Source of the DNA: Flavobacteriales bacterium
GTDB taxonomy: Bacteria; Bacteroidota; Bacteroidia; Flavobacteriales_G; JALEGO01
NCBI GenBank assembly: GCA_020628935.1
Contig: JAHDEG010000004.1
Span: forward strand, 19,233-83,232
Direction of reading: 5' to 3'
Length of the DNA: 64,000 nt
The position numbers were made by a program, and so were the translations under genes. Below are positions 26,572 through 34,995 of this stretch, piece by piece. The notes beneath the pieces were generated by a model. The model was not told the origin of the DNA, did no database searches, and saw only the letters and a program-made list of their open reading frames with translations. The stretch's first letter is position 1. The number at the start of each line of letters is the position of its first letter.

Positions 26572-27530
26572 AATTGCAAAGTTGACATTCTTTTTTGAGT
26601 AAACTTAAATTCCTCAATTATTTCTTCAAAAATCTTTTTAGCTGATTTAACTTCATTAATAATCGCAGATACCTGGCCAATTTCTAATTCGCCATTATTT
26701 AAATCTCCTTCAAACATTCCTTTTTTTGCTCTAGCCCTACCCAAATAAGCTTTTAAAACATCAGAAGTTGGACAAGTGGCATATAAATCTTGTAACTCAT
26801 TGTAAAACTGATTTTTCAATAAACGAACAGGGGTTACCTCTTTTAATGTTAATGACGTGTCTCCTTCATTAGCCTTAACAACTTCGTTTTTGAAATTACT
26901 ATGTGCAGACGATTCAACTGATGCAACAAAACGACTACCAATTTGAACACCCTGAGCACCCAATGAAATTGCCGCATACATAGCAGAACCAGTAGCAATA
27001 CCCCCTGCTGCAATTACCGGTATTTTAATACTTTTACTGATTAAAGGTATTAAACATAATGTGGTTGTTTCATCAGCACCATTATGTCCTCCAGCCTCAA
27101 AGCCTTCGGCTATAACTGCATCAACACCTGCTGCTTCAGCCTTTAAGGCAAATTTTAAGCTAGAAACGACATGCAATACCTTTACCCCGTTTTCTTTAAG
27201 TAAGGAAGTAAATTTTTTAGGATTACCAGCAGATGTAATAACTACTTCTACTTTATATTTTAAAATAATGTCGATTAGAATCTCTATTTGAGGATAAAGC
27301 ATTGGCAAATTAATGGCAAAAGGATTTTGAGTGGCTTTTTTGCACTTTATAATGTGTTCCTCTAAAACATCAGGATACATTGAACCAGCACCAATAACGC
27401 CCAATCCACCACAATTAGAAACTTCAGCAGCCAACTGCCAAGGACTACACCATATCATACCAGCTTGAATCAACGGGTATTTAATATTTAATAGCTCTTG
27501 AAGTGGTCTTTTGTATGTTAAATGATCCAT
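26568..27530 (-). CDS. Nitronate monooxygenase / NAD(P)H-dependent flavin oxidoreductase
   Basis: 320 aa TIM-barrel FMN enzyme. The N-terminal YPLIQAGMIWCSPWQLAAEV, GGLGVIGAGSM, the AEGFEAGGHNG loop and the phosphate-binding segment VIAAGGIATG ... ALGAQGVQIGSRF type (here SLGAQGVQIGSRF) place it in the nitronate monooxygenase / 2-nitropropane dioxygenase family, which also includes FabK-like enoyl-ACP reductases. Which activity applies cannot be settled by motif reading. The gene is transcribed ahead of the two M16 peptidase genes (4-bp overlap). It is divergent from the outer-membrane protein gene at 27598. Confidence 0.87.
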   Translation of the reverse strand: MDHLTYKRPLQELLNIKYPLIQAGMIWCSPWQLAAEVSNCGGLGVIGAGSMYPDVLEEHIIKCKKATQNPFAINLPMLYPQIEILIDIILKYKVEVVITSAGNPKKFTSLLKENGVKVLHVVSSLKFALKAEAAGVDAVIAEGFEAGGHNGADETTTLCLIPLISKSIKIPVIAAGGIATGSAMYAAISLGAQGVQIGSRFVASVESSAHSNFKNEVVKANEGDTSLTLKEVTPVRLLKNQFYNELQDLYATCPTSDVLKAYLGRARAKKGMFEGDLNNGELEIGQVSAIINEVKSAKKIFEEIIEEFKFTQKRMSTLQL

Positions 27531-27597
27531 CTTTACGTTTTTTTATTTAATAAAATTAGAGTAATATTGCTTATTAAATAAGATTAACAAAAAAATT

Positions 27598-28536
27598 GTG
27601 AGCTCACACTATCTTAAACATTTTTTTATTTCTACAATTATATTGTTGACCTTAACTAGCAATTACAACGCTCAGTTTTTATTTGATTACGGAGCATCTA
27701 TTGGGGCTTCAAATTATCTTGGTGAAATTGGTGGAAAAGATGAAACTGCTCGACCTTGGTTGTATGATTTAAAATTACAGCATACAAAATATAGTTTTGG
27801 AGGATACGCGAGATATAAAGTAATTCAAGATTTATCAGTTAAAGCTGATTTATCATTTGTGAATATCACTGGAGCAGATAGCTTATCTACGAATCCTGCA
27901 AGAGTTGGTAGAAATTTAAGTTTTAAGAATGATATATTCTTGCTAACTACAATGGCTGAATACACTTTCCTTAAAGACTTTGATGTTGGTAACAGTGGCA
28001 CTTATGAAGTTAACTTTAATATGTACGTTGGTGTGGGTGTTGGATTGTTTTATCATAACCCAAAAGCTTTTTATCAAGGTGAGTGGCATAGATTAAAACC
28101 TCTAGAAACAGAAGGCGTTTCTTACAAATTACTTCAGCCCAGTGTTCCGGTAAGCCTTGGATTTCACTACACTATTAAAAGGACTCAGAGAATTGGAATT
28201 GAAATGAGCTACAATTTTACATTCACAGACTATTTAGATGATATAAGCACCACTTACAGAGACACAACAGGTCTTTCTGATTTGCAAAAGGCACTAATCA
28301 CTAGACCTTTAGACAGAGAAGGTTTTGATGCTACTAGCATACCTAAGCAAGAAAATTATGAATTTCCTTCACCAAGGGGAAATCCTGATGATGATGATGG
28401 CTTTATGACCATCAAATTAACTTATGGTGTAGTAATTAAAGGAAGCTATAAAAACAAAAAATTTAATCCTTATAAAAGAAGATACCGCTATATTACATCT
28501 AGTAGAAAAGCTAGGCGTAAAAAAGCTAAGTTCTAG
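27598..28536 (+). CDS. Outer-membrane beta-barrel protein (DUF6089-like)
   Basis: 312 aa with a GTG start. The signal peptide ends near NYNAQ (residue ~25). The segment FDYGASIGASNYLGEIGGKD is the hallmark start of this Bacteroidota barrel family. It is followed by amphipathic strands (HTKYSFGGYARYKV, FNMYVGVGVGLFYHNP) and a highly basic C-terminal tail (residues ~285-312, rich in K/R/Y). A barrel of roughly eight strands is likely. The basic tail after the barrel is unusual and may lie in the periplasm. The function is not known. It is followed 45 bp later by mtaB. Confidence 0.8.
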   Translation: MSSHYLKHFFISTIILLTLTSNYNAQFLFDYGASIGASNYLGEIGGKDETARPWLYDLKLQHTKYSFGGYARYKVIQDLSVKADLSFVNITGADSLSTNPARVGRNLSFKNDIFLLTTMAEYTFLKDFDVGNSGTYEVNFNMYVGVGVGLFYHNPKAFYQGEWHRLKPLETEGVSYKLLQPSVPVSLGFHYTIKRTQRIGIEMSYNFTFTDYLDDISTTYRDTTGLSDLQKALITRPLDREGFDATSIPKQENYEFPSPRGNPDDDDGFMTIKLTYGVVIKGSYKNKKFNPYKRRYRYITSSRKARRKKAKF

Positions 28537-28581
28537 AAGTGTTCGTTCATTTCTCAAAGTGGAATCTCACACTATTTCTGT

Positions 28582-29865
28582 ATGACACCAAATAAAAAAG
28601 TTGCGTTTTACACCTTTGGTTGTAAACTTAATTTTTCAGAAACCTCAACTATATCGAGACAATTTGAAAATGAAGGATACGCAACTGTTTCTTTCCATGA
28701 AAAAGCAGATGTATATATAATAAACACGTGCTCAGTGACTGAAAATGCTGATAAAAAGTGTAAAAAACTTGTTTCCTCTTTAAATAGAACAAACCACCAG
28801 GCTCAGATAATTATTACAGGTTGCTATGCTCAACTTAAACCAGAAGAGATTTTAAATATAAAAAATGTAAATCTTGTTGTTGGAGCTAATGATAAATTTA
28901 ATATTCCTAAGTTAATTGAAGAAAAAACAACCAAGGCAGCTTTAAACACAAAAATTAAGGAAGTTAAAACTTTCCATCCCAGTTTTTCATTGGGCGACAG
29001 AACTCGCTCGTTTTTTAAAATACAAGATGGTTGTGATTACTTCTGTTCTTTTTGCACAATACCTTTAGCAAGAGGTACGAGCAGAAACGCTTCAATAAAA
29101 GAAACAGTTAATACTGCGAAAAAAATCGTTGATAATGGTATAAAGGAAATAATACTTACCGGTGTTAACATTGGTGACTTTGGAGTTTCAACAAACGAAA
29201 CTTTCTTAGATCTTATAAAGGCTCTAGACAATTTAGATGGAATTGAAAGAATACGTATTTCATCGATTGAACCAAATTTACTTTCTGATGATATTATAGA
29301 GTTTTGTGCTTCTTCTAAAAAATTTGTTCCTCACTTTCATATACCACTACAATCTGGAGTAGACTCTCTTTTAAAAAGCATGCGGAGAAGGTATGATAGC
29401 ACACTTTACAAGAGTAGAATTGAAAAAATAAAAGCACTTATTCCCGACTGCTGCATTGGTGTTGACGTTATAGTTGGGTACCCAGGAGAAACGGATGAAC
29501 TGTTTGAAGAAACTGTTGAATTTATAAAAAACTTAGGTGTTTCATATTTACATGTGTTTCCTTACTCTGAGAGAGTTAATACTACAGCCGTTAGAATGGA
29601 AGGAGTTGTAGCACCTGAAACAAGAAACGACAGGAGAAAAAAGCTTACCAAATTATCAGAATCTTTAAAAAAAGCATTTTATCTTAAAAACCTAACTCAA
29701 GAAAGAAAGGTTTTATTTGAAAATGAGAATAAAGATGGACTAATGTATGGATTTACAGACAACTATTTGAGAGTAGAGACTAAATACAATACCGAATTAA
29801 TTAACAAAGTAATGAAAGTCACCCTTGCAGAAATTTCATCACAGGGCAACTTTATATATAACTAA
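28582..29865 (+). CDS. mtaB: tRNA (N6-threonylcarbamoyladenosine-37 C2) methylthiotransferase MtaB
   Basis: 427 aa. The N-terminal UPF0004 domain has three cysteines (GCKLN, NTCSVT, TGCYAQ) for one 4Fe-4S cluster. The radical SAM domain has the CxxxCxxC motif CDYFCSFC, and the C-terminal part fits a TRAM-like RNA-binding domain. Distinguishing MtaB from MiaB and RimO rests on the CKLN start and the shorter TRAM tail, both typical of MtaB. It converts t6A to ms2t6A at position 37 of ANN-decoding tRNAs. Confidence 0.92.
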   Translation: MTPNKKVAFYTFGCKLNFSETSTISRQFENEGYATVSFHEKADVYIINTCSVTENADKKCKKLVSSLNRTNHQAQIIITGCYAQLKPEEILNIKNVNLVVGANDKFNIPKLIEEKTTKAALNTKIKEVKTFHPSFSLGDRTRSFFKIQDGCDYFCSFCTIPLARGTSRNASIKETVNTAKKIVDNGIKEIILTGVNIGDFGVSTNETFLDLIKALDNLDGIERIRISSIEPNLLSDDIIEFCASSKKFVPHFHIPLQSGVDSLLKSMRRRYDSTLYKSRIEKIKALIPDCCIGVDVIVGYPGETDELFEETVEFIKNLGVSYLHVFPYSERVNTTAVRMEGVVAPETRNDRRKKLTKLSESLKKAFYLKNLTQERKVLFENENKDGLMYGFTDNYLRVETKYNTELINKVMKVTLAEISSQGNFIYN

Positions 29866-29875
29866 GTTATATAGA

Positions 29876-30607
29876 TTACTTTGCCACGCTTCCAAAAACT
29901 TTCTTTAATAGATCAGTTACTCTATCCGCAGGGTTTTCTCTAATCTTTTTCTCTTCTTTTTCTAACGTTAAGAAAAGGCCATCCATTGCTTTATTAGTTG
30001 CATATTTTGTTAAGTCTGTTTCAACAGCTTCAACTAATGGAATTTTATTATATGTTGATGTAATTTTAGACCAGTACTTAGTCACATTCGCATTATCAAG
30101 AGCTGTTTTAATATCTGGAGTAAACGTACTGAATAAACTTGCGCTCGTTTTTTGTTTAAAATATTCTGTTGCAGCATCATCTGGCCCTTGAAGAATTTTT
30201 CTTGCATCATCAAAGGTCATTCCTTTAATAGCATTTATAAAAATTGGCTTTGCCTTAATCGCTGCATTTTCAGCAGCCGTATTTAGTGATGTTTCAAAGT
30301 TATCAACTAAAGATCCCATTCCAATATCACGTAATTTATCAGCAGCTCTTTGAGCATCTGGAGGAAATGGAATCTTTAACTCTGGGCTATTTAAATAACC
30401 TCCAGCTTTATTCAGGGTTGAAACCGTGTTACCAGTACCAACCTCTAAAGCTTCTTTTAAGCCAGAAGCAATCTCTGATATTGACAATCCAGAATCAGAA
30501 CTTCCTCCCACCTCATTTTGAACTTCAGTTGCTATTTGTAATAACTCATCACAAGAAGTAGTAACAAAAACGCAAGCCAGACTATATAATAAAATTGATT
30601 TTTTCAT
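29876..30607 (-). CDS. DUF4197 lipoprotein
   Basis: 243 aa from the ATG at 30607 (MKKSILLYSLACVFVTTSC), preferred over 30622 because it gives a standard lipoprotein signal with Cys19. The body matches DUF4197: SEIASGLKEALEVGTGNTV, LKIPFPPDAQRAADKLRDIG, the AIKGMTFDDARKILQGPDDAAT block, and KYATNKAMDGLFLTLEKEEKKIR. DUF4197 proteins are helical, exported and of unknown function. It is convergent with mtaB (10 bp between stops). Confidence 0.9.
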   Translation of the reverse strand: MKKSILLYSLACVFVTTSCDELLQIATEVQNEVGGSSDSGLSISEIASGLKEALEVGTGNTVSTLNKAGGYLNSPELKIPFPPDAQRAADKLRDIGMGSLVDNFETSLNTAAENAAIKAKPIFINAIKGMTFDDARKILQGPDDAATEYFKQKTSASLFSTFTPDIKTALDNANVTKYWSKITSTYNKIPLVEAVETDLTKYATNKAMDGLFLTLEKEEKKIRENPADRVTDLLKKVFGSVAK

Positions 30608-30730
30608 AACTATTAATTTCAAAACAAATATCTAATAATTATTTAAGTGATTCATATTTAGAGCGCACAAATTAACACAATCACATATAATCCATATCAA
30701 GTTTAAAGCTTATAAAAGCAAATTATTAAG

Positions 30731-30738
30731 TATTTTAG
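30731..30738 (+). promoter_or_regulatory. Possible -7 promoter element for a lipoprotein gene
   Basis: TATTTTAG (close to TAnnTTTG) lies 4 nt before the TTG start at 30743. If it is used, the transcript would be essentially leaderless, as for the DUF4920 gene at 2662. A -33 box at normal spacing was not seen. Confidence 0.3.
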
Positions 30739-30742
30739 CAGC

Positions 30743-31237
30743 TTGAAAGCTAAGTATATACTATTTGCCTCGTTATTATTAAAAATGATAACAGCATGTA
30801 ATAAAAATGATTGTGCGACTGAAATAGGTGACACTTTCAACTCTATTTCTTCACCCGATTTGATGTACAACTCAGATTCATCCGTAATTAACTTTAGACT
30901 AGCTATAGATGCTAATTCTCAGTTGCCTAATAATTATTATTCAGGAGGAACCTATTTACGAGTACCCGAATCAAGCTTAACTCTTGACTCAGCAAAAACA
31001 AACAGCACTGAGTTAAATCTTTTTTTAAATAATACTGACCTTCCTCAGCCTAACGAAGAAATCAATGTTTTATATACCTTGTTTTATCCCAGCAGAAATA
31101 ATTATGTAGACTGTAAAAATATAAATCAAGCAGATAGCTATGAATTAACTTTATCCTACACTATATTAAATAATAACAATACCTTTGAAATATTAAATTT
31201 TAACTGGTCTGAAAATTACAGACCGAGTACAAATTAG
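30743..31237 (+). CDS. Hypothetical lipoprotein, 164 aa
   Basis: TTG start. The signal peptide has a lipobox ending at Cys19 (LLLKMITAC). The rest has no family that I recognise. It is rich in Ser, Asn and beta-propensity residues, with three further cysteines (two near residue 19-24 and one near 125), and ends in FNWSENYRPSTN. It ends 5 bp before the EVE-domain gene on the same strand, so cotranscription is likely. Localisation to the periplasmic face or outer membrane is inferred from the lipobox only. Confidence 0.65.
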   Translation: MKAKYILFASLLLKMITACNKNDCATEIGDTFNSISSPDLMYNSDSSVINFRLAIDANSQLPNNYYSGGTYLRVPESSLTLDSAKTNSTELNLFLNNTDLPQPNEEINVLYTLFYPSRNNYVDCKNINQADSYELTLSYTILNNNNTFEILNFNWSENYRPSTN

Positions 31238-31242
31238 ATCCT

Positions 31243-31650
31243 ATGAATTATTGGTTAGTTAAATCAGAGCCCTATAAATACTCTTGGGACGATCTTGTAA
31301 AAGATGGTCAAACATTTTGGGATGGTGTGCGAAACTACAGCGCCAGAAACAATATGAAGGCAATGAAAAAAGGAGATCAAATGTTTTTTTATCATAGTAA
31401 TGAAGGAAAAGAAATTGTAGGCTGTGCAGAAGTTATTAAAGAATTCTATCAAGATCCAACAACAGAAGACGATAAATGGGTTGCCGTAGATATAAAACCA
31501 CTTTACAAATTAAAAAGACCTATAACACTAAAAGAAGTTAAAGCAGACGAGAAATTAGCAAATATGGCTTTAGTTAGACTTATGAGACTTTCAGTTGGCC
31601 CTGTTACCGAAGAAGAGTTTAATCACATTATTACTTTATCCAATAACTAA
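31243..31650 (+). CDS. EVE-domain protein
   Basis: 135 aa. The N-terminus MNYWLVKSEPYKYSWDDL and the block FWDGVRNYSARNNMKAMKKGDQMFFYHSN (residues ~25-53) are the standard EVE (PUA-like) signature, and the length is that of stand-alone EVE proteins such as human THYN1 homologues. EVE domains bind modified bases in DNA or RNA (for example 5-methylcytosine derivatives) and occur in restriction and RNA-related proteins. No restriction genes are nearby here, so this is probably the common housekeeping form. The spacing of 6 bp to the TonB-dependent receptor suggests one transcript. Confidence 0.93.
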   Translation: MNYWLVKSEPYKYSWDDLVKDGQTFWDGVRNYSARNNMKAMKKGDQMFFYHSNEGKEIVGCAEVIKEFYQDPTTEDDKWVAVDIKPLYKLKRPITLKEVKADEKLANMALVRLMRLSVGPVTEEEFNHIITLSNN

Positions 31651-31656
31651 AATTTA

Positions 31657-33969
31657 ATGAGAAATTTTTTAACCTTAATAACAACCCTCCTTCTCACATC
31701 TTACGGGTTTGCTCAGAACGGCACTATGAGAGGGTTTGTTTACGACAAAAAATCTGGCGAGCCAATCATATTTACAAATGTATTTTTAGAAGGAACTACT
31801 TTAGGTTCGGCTACAGACGTAAACGGATTTTTTACAATTACCCAAATTCCTGAAGGGGAGTATAATGTATTAGTAACCGCAATTGGATACGAAAAATACT
31901 CAGAAACTGTAACTATTACAAAAAACAAAATATTATCTAAAAAATTATTTATTGAAACTGGTGCAGTGCAACTAGATGAAGTAAGTATTTCAGCTGAGGG
32001 CGCAGAAGATAAGACACAGGTTAAAATGTCCGTTACCAAAATAACACCTCAAGACATTCAGCAACTACCAACTGTTGGTGGTGAAGCAGATTTAGCTCAA
32101 TACTTACAGGTTTTGCCAGGAGTTGTTTTCACTGGTGACCAAGGTGGGCAACTTTATATTCGTGGGGGCTCTCCTATCCAAAATAAAGTTCTTTTAGATG
32201 GTATGATTGTTTACAATCCTTTTCACTCTATTGGTCTTTTCTCTGTATTTGAGACAGATATAATGAGAAATGCTGATGTATATACAGGAGGGTTTAATGC
32301 GCAATATGGAGGAAGAATTTCATCAATTATGGACGTTAAAACCAGAGATGGTAACAAGAAAAACTTAGCTGGTAAAATTGGACTTAATACATTTGGTGCT
32401 AAAGCTATTTTAGAAGGTCCATTAAGCAAAGAAAAAAAATCAGGAGGTGCAGCATCTTCTTTCATCCTTACTGGTAAAACTTCATATTTAGACAAGACAT
32501 CTAAAGTGTTATATCCATATGCTGACTCGGCAGGTTTACCGTTTACTTTTACAGATTTATATGGAAAAGTTTCTTTCAATGGAGAAAATGGTAGTAAATT
32601 CAACCTCTTTGGATTTAATTATAATGATCAAGTAACCTACCAATCTATTTCTAATTTAAAATGGAACACTTGGGGTATTGGATCAAACTTTTTACTAATA
32701 CCTGCAGCCTCAAACATTTTAGTAGACGGTAACTTCGCGTATTCTCAATATGATATTATTTTTGAGGAAGAAAATAGTAATGCCAGAAGTAGCTCAATTG
32801 ATGGGTTTAATTTCGATATGAACTTCACTTATTTTAAGGGAGATAATGAAATAAAATACGGCTTTCAAGTTTTAGGCTTTTCAACTAATTTTAACTTTTT
32901 TAATTCCCTCAATAGAAAAATTACACAAGAAGCATTTACAACAGAACTTTCAGGGTATTTTAAATATCAGTTAAACTTGGGTAAGTTAGTTTTAGACCCC
33001 GGAATGAGGGTTCAGTACTATGCATCATTATCAACCTTCTCGCCTGAACCTAGAATAGGCGTAAAATACAACGTTTCTGATAAAATCAGACTTAAAGGTG
33101 CAGCAGGAATATACTCTCAAAATTTAATTAGTTCAAATTCAGATAGAGATGTAGTTAACCTTTTCAATGGATTTTTATCTGGTCCTGAGAATCTACAAGA
33201 TAGTGTTTACTATGCCAACGGAACAGCCAAAGAAAGAAAACACGAGCTTCAAAAAGCAAATCACTTAATTATTGGTGGAGAAATAGATTTAACAAGGAGA
33301 ATAAATTTAAATATTGAAGGATATTATAAAGATTTCACACAGCTATCTAATATAAACAGAAATAAAATATTTGACGACAACCCTGATAATGCTGACAGAC
33401 CAGATATATTCAAGAAAGATTTTGTTGTTGAAACAGGCGATGCATACGGCTTTGATGTAGTTGTAAAATATGATTTCAAACGGTTTTATTTTTGGACAGT
33501 TTATTCATGGTCAAAATCTAGCAGATTTGACGGAGTTCAAGAATATAGACCAATATTTGATAGGAGACATAATGTAAATTTAGTAGGAAACTATAAGTTT
33601 GGTGAAGACCTAGATTGGGAATTCAGTGTTAGATGGAATTTCGGAAGCGGATTTCCTTTCACCCAAACACAAGGGTTTTATGAGCAATATAATTTTAGTG
33701 ACGGAATCAACACCGATTACACAACCCAAAATGGTGACTTAGGAATATCTTACGGGAACTTAAATGAAGGAAGACTACCAAATTATCATAGGTTAGATTT
33801 AAACATAAAAAAAGTGTTTTACATCTCTGAGAATTCTGAGCTTAACGTGAACCTCGGGGTAACAAATGCTTATAATAGAGATAACATATTTTATTTTGAT
33901 AGAGTAAACTTCGAAAGAGTTAATCAATTACCCATCTTACCTTCTTTAGGAATGAACTTAACATTTTAA
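31657..33969 (+). CDS. TonB-dependent receptor with carboxypeptidase-like N-terminal domain
   Basis: 770 aa. The signal peptide (1-20) is followed by a CarboxypepD_reg-like domain (residues ~22-110, MRGFVYDKKSGEPIIFTNVF). Then comes the plug (residues ~125-235; QYLQVLPGVVFTGDQGGQLY and IRGGSPIQNKVLLDG) and a beta-barrel to the C-terminus ending in a hydrophobic/aromatic strand (SLGMNLTF). No SusD-type partner lies next to it, so it is not an obvious polysaccharide locus. The substrate (siderophore, cofactor or other) cannot be told from the sequence. It is located in the outer membrane and energised through TonB/ExbBD. Confidence 0.9.
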   Translation: MRNFLTLITTLLLTSYGFAQNGTMRGFVYDKKSGEPIIFTNVFLEGTTLGSATDVNGFFTITQIPEGEYNVLVTAIGYEKYSETVTITKNKILSKKLFIETGAVQLDEVSISAEGAEDKTQVKMSVTKITPQDIQQLPTVGGEADLAQYLQVLPGVVFTGDQGGQLYIRGGSPIQNKVLLDGMIVYNPFHSIGLFSVFETDIMRNADVYTGGFNAQYGGRISSIMDVKTRDGNKKNLAGKIGLNTFGAKAILEGPLSKEKKSGGAASSFILTGKTSYLDKTSKVLYPYADSAGLPFTFTDLYGKVSFNGENGSKFNLFGFNYNDQVTYQSISNLKWNTWGIGSNFLLIPAASNILVDGNFAYSQYDIIFEEENSNARSSSIDGFNFDMNFTYFKGDNEIKYGFQVLGFSTNFNFFNSLNRKITQEAFTTELSGYFKYQLNLGKLVLDPGMRVQYYASLSTFSPEPRIGVKYNVSDKIRLKGAAGIYSQNLISSNSDRDVVNLFNGFLSGPENLQDSVYYANGTAKERKHELQKANHLIIGGEIDLTRRINLNIEGYYKDFTQLSNINRNKIFDDNPDNADRPDIFKKDFVVETGDAYGFDVVVKYDFKRFYFWTVYSWSKSSRFDGVQEYRPIFDRRHNVNLVGNYKFGEDLDWEFSVRWNFGSGFPFTQTQGFYEQYNFSDGINTDYTTQNGDLGISYGNLNEGRLPNYHRLDLNIKKVFYISENSELNVNLGVTNAYNRDNIFYFDRVNFERVNQLPILPSLGMNLTF

Positions 33970-34015
33970 TTTTTGTAAGGTCTAAGTTTTACTAACGTCT
34001 TTAAAATGAAAAACA

Positions 34016-34771
34016 ATGAAATATTTAACTCATTCATTCCTTGTATTTATACTTGCTGTTACAATTAATTTCACCCTTAGTGCAGCAGAAAAAAAGAACT
34101 TAATTCAAACTACTGGAACCCATCAAATTTGGGATTTGTTGCTGAAAAAACATGTTTCTACAACAGGAAATGTAAATTATAAAGGCTTTTTGCAAGACAA
34201 GGAAAAACTTGAAAACTACATCAGTCAAGCAAACGCTGCTTATTTATTAGGTAAAATGACCAGCAAAGAGCAACTAGCCTATTGGATTAATATTTACAAT
34301 GCAAACACGATTAAACTTGTTATTGATAACTATCCTGTTTCTAGTATTACTGAAATTAAAAGAGGAGATAAGAAAACATGGGATATCCCTTTCATTAAAA
34401 TTGGATCAAAAATGTACTCATTAAATAATATTGAAAATGATATTATTAGAAAGAAATACAATGAACCAAGAATTCATTTTGCAGTAAACTGCGCTTCAGT
34501 TGGCTGCCCAGAATTAAGAAACGAGGCCTTTACAGCCAGTAAATTAGAAACTCAACTTCAAGAACAGACTAAAAAATTCATTAATGATAATTCTAAGAAT
34601 ACTATTAACTCTAGTTCAGTAGAAATTTCAAAATTATTTGATTGGTATAAAGCTGATTTCACGAAAAATGGTACTGTGATTGATTTTATTAATAAATACT
34701 CAACCACTAAAGCTAGTTCAAATGCTAAAATCTCATACAAAGAGTACAGCTGGAAGCTGAATAGCAAATAA
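34016..34771 (+). CDS. Secreted DUF547 protein
   Basis: 251 aa. The signal peptide ends near residue 23 (NFTLSA). The DUF547 motifs are complete: AYWINIYNANTIKLVIDNYP, KIGSKMYSLNNIENDI, HFAVNCASVGCPEL and FDWYKADF. Unlike the paralogue at 3162-4745 it has no barrel extension. DUF547 is sometimes described as glutaredoxin-associated or peptidase-like; no enzymatic role is established. It follows the TonB receptor by 46 bp and precedes a tRNA gene on the opposite strand. Confidence 0.88.
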   Translation: MKYLTHSFLVFILAVTINFTLSAAEKKNLIQTTGTHQIWDLLLKKHVSTTGNVNYKGFLQDKEKLENYISQANAAYLLGKMTSKEQLAYWINIYNANTIKLVIDNYPVSSITEIKRGDKKTWDIPFIKIGSKMYSLNNIENDIIRKKYNEPRIHFAVNCASVGCPELRNEAFTASKLETQLQEQTKKFINDNSKNTINSSSVEISKLFDWYKADFTKNGTVIDFINKYSTTKASSNAKISYKEYSWKLNSK

Positions 34772-34782
34772 AAAAAGCGAAG

Positions 34783-34864
34783 TACCCAGGGTCGGGATCG
34801 AACCGACACTCCCGAAGGAACTAGTGTTTGAGACTAGCGCGTCTACCAATTCCGCCACCTGGGC
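34783..34864 (-). tRNA. tRNA-Leu (anticodon CAA)
   Basis: Read on the minus strand, GCCCAGG (5' acceptor) pairs with CCTGGGT (one G-U at the end). The D-arm has GGTGGCGGAATTGGTAGACGC-type class II features. The anticodon stem CTAGT/ACTAG encloses CTCAAAC, giving anticodon CAA. A long variable arm and the TTCGATCC T-loop follow, and the discriminator is A. The 82 nt span excludes CCA, which is not encoded (the genome reads CTTC after the discriminator), so CCA must be added post-transcriptionally. Confidence 0.95.
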
Positions 34865-34948
34865 AAGTTTGAAATTATTTAGTAGATCTCCACAAAAGTA
34901 GTTAATTAGACCTGCTATTCAAATAATAGATGGTTTTTTATCAATGAT

Positions 34949-34980
34949 TTTGTTCAAAGCCCTCAGTTAAGTTAACTTCG
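34949..34980 (+). promoter_or_regulatory. Probable polA promoter
   Basis: TTTG (34949-34952), then 20 bp, then TAACTTCG (34973-34980, close to TAnnTTTG). The element ends 15 bp before the polA ATG at 34996, giving a predicted leader of about 10 nt. Confidence 0.5.
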
Positions 34981-34995
34981 AACAAAAGTATTACT

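Noticed and set aside
31243-31650. EVE-domain protein as part of a restriction or defence system.
   Set aside because: Stand-alone EVE proteins of this length are common housekeeping genes and no defence gene lies nearby.
32223-32603. Antisense ORF inside the TonB-dependent receptor gene.
   Set aside because: Shadow frame of a well-supported gene, with no recognisable domain.
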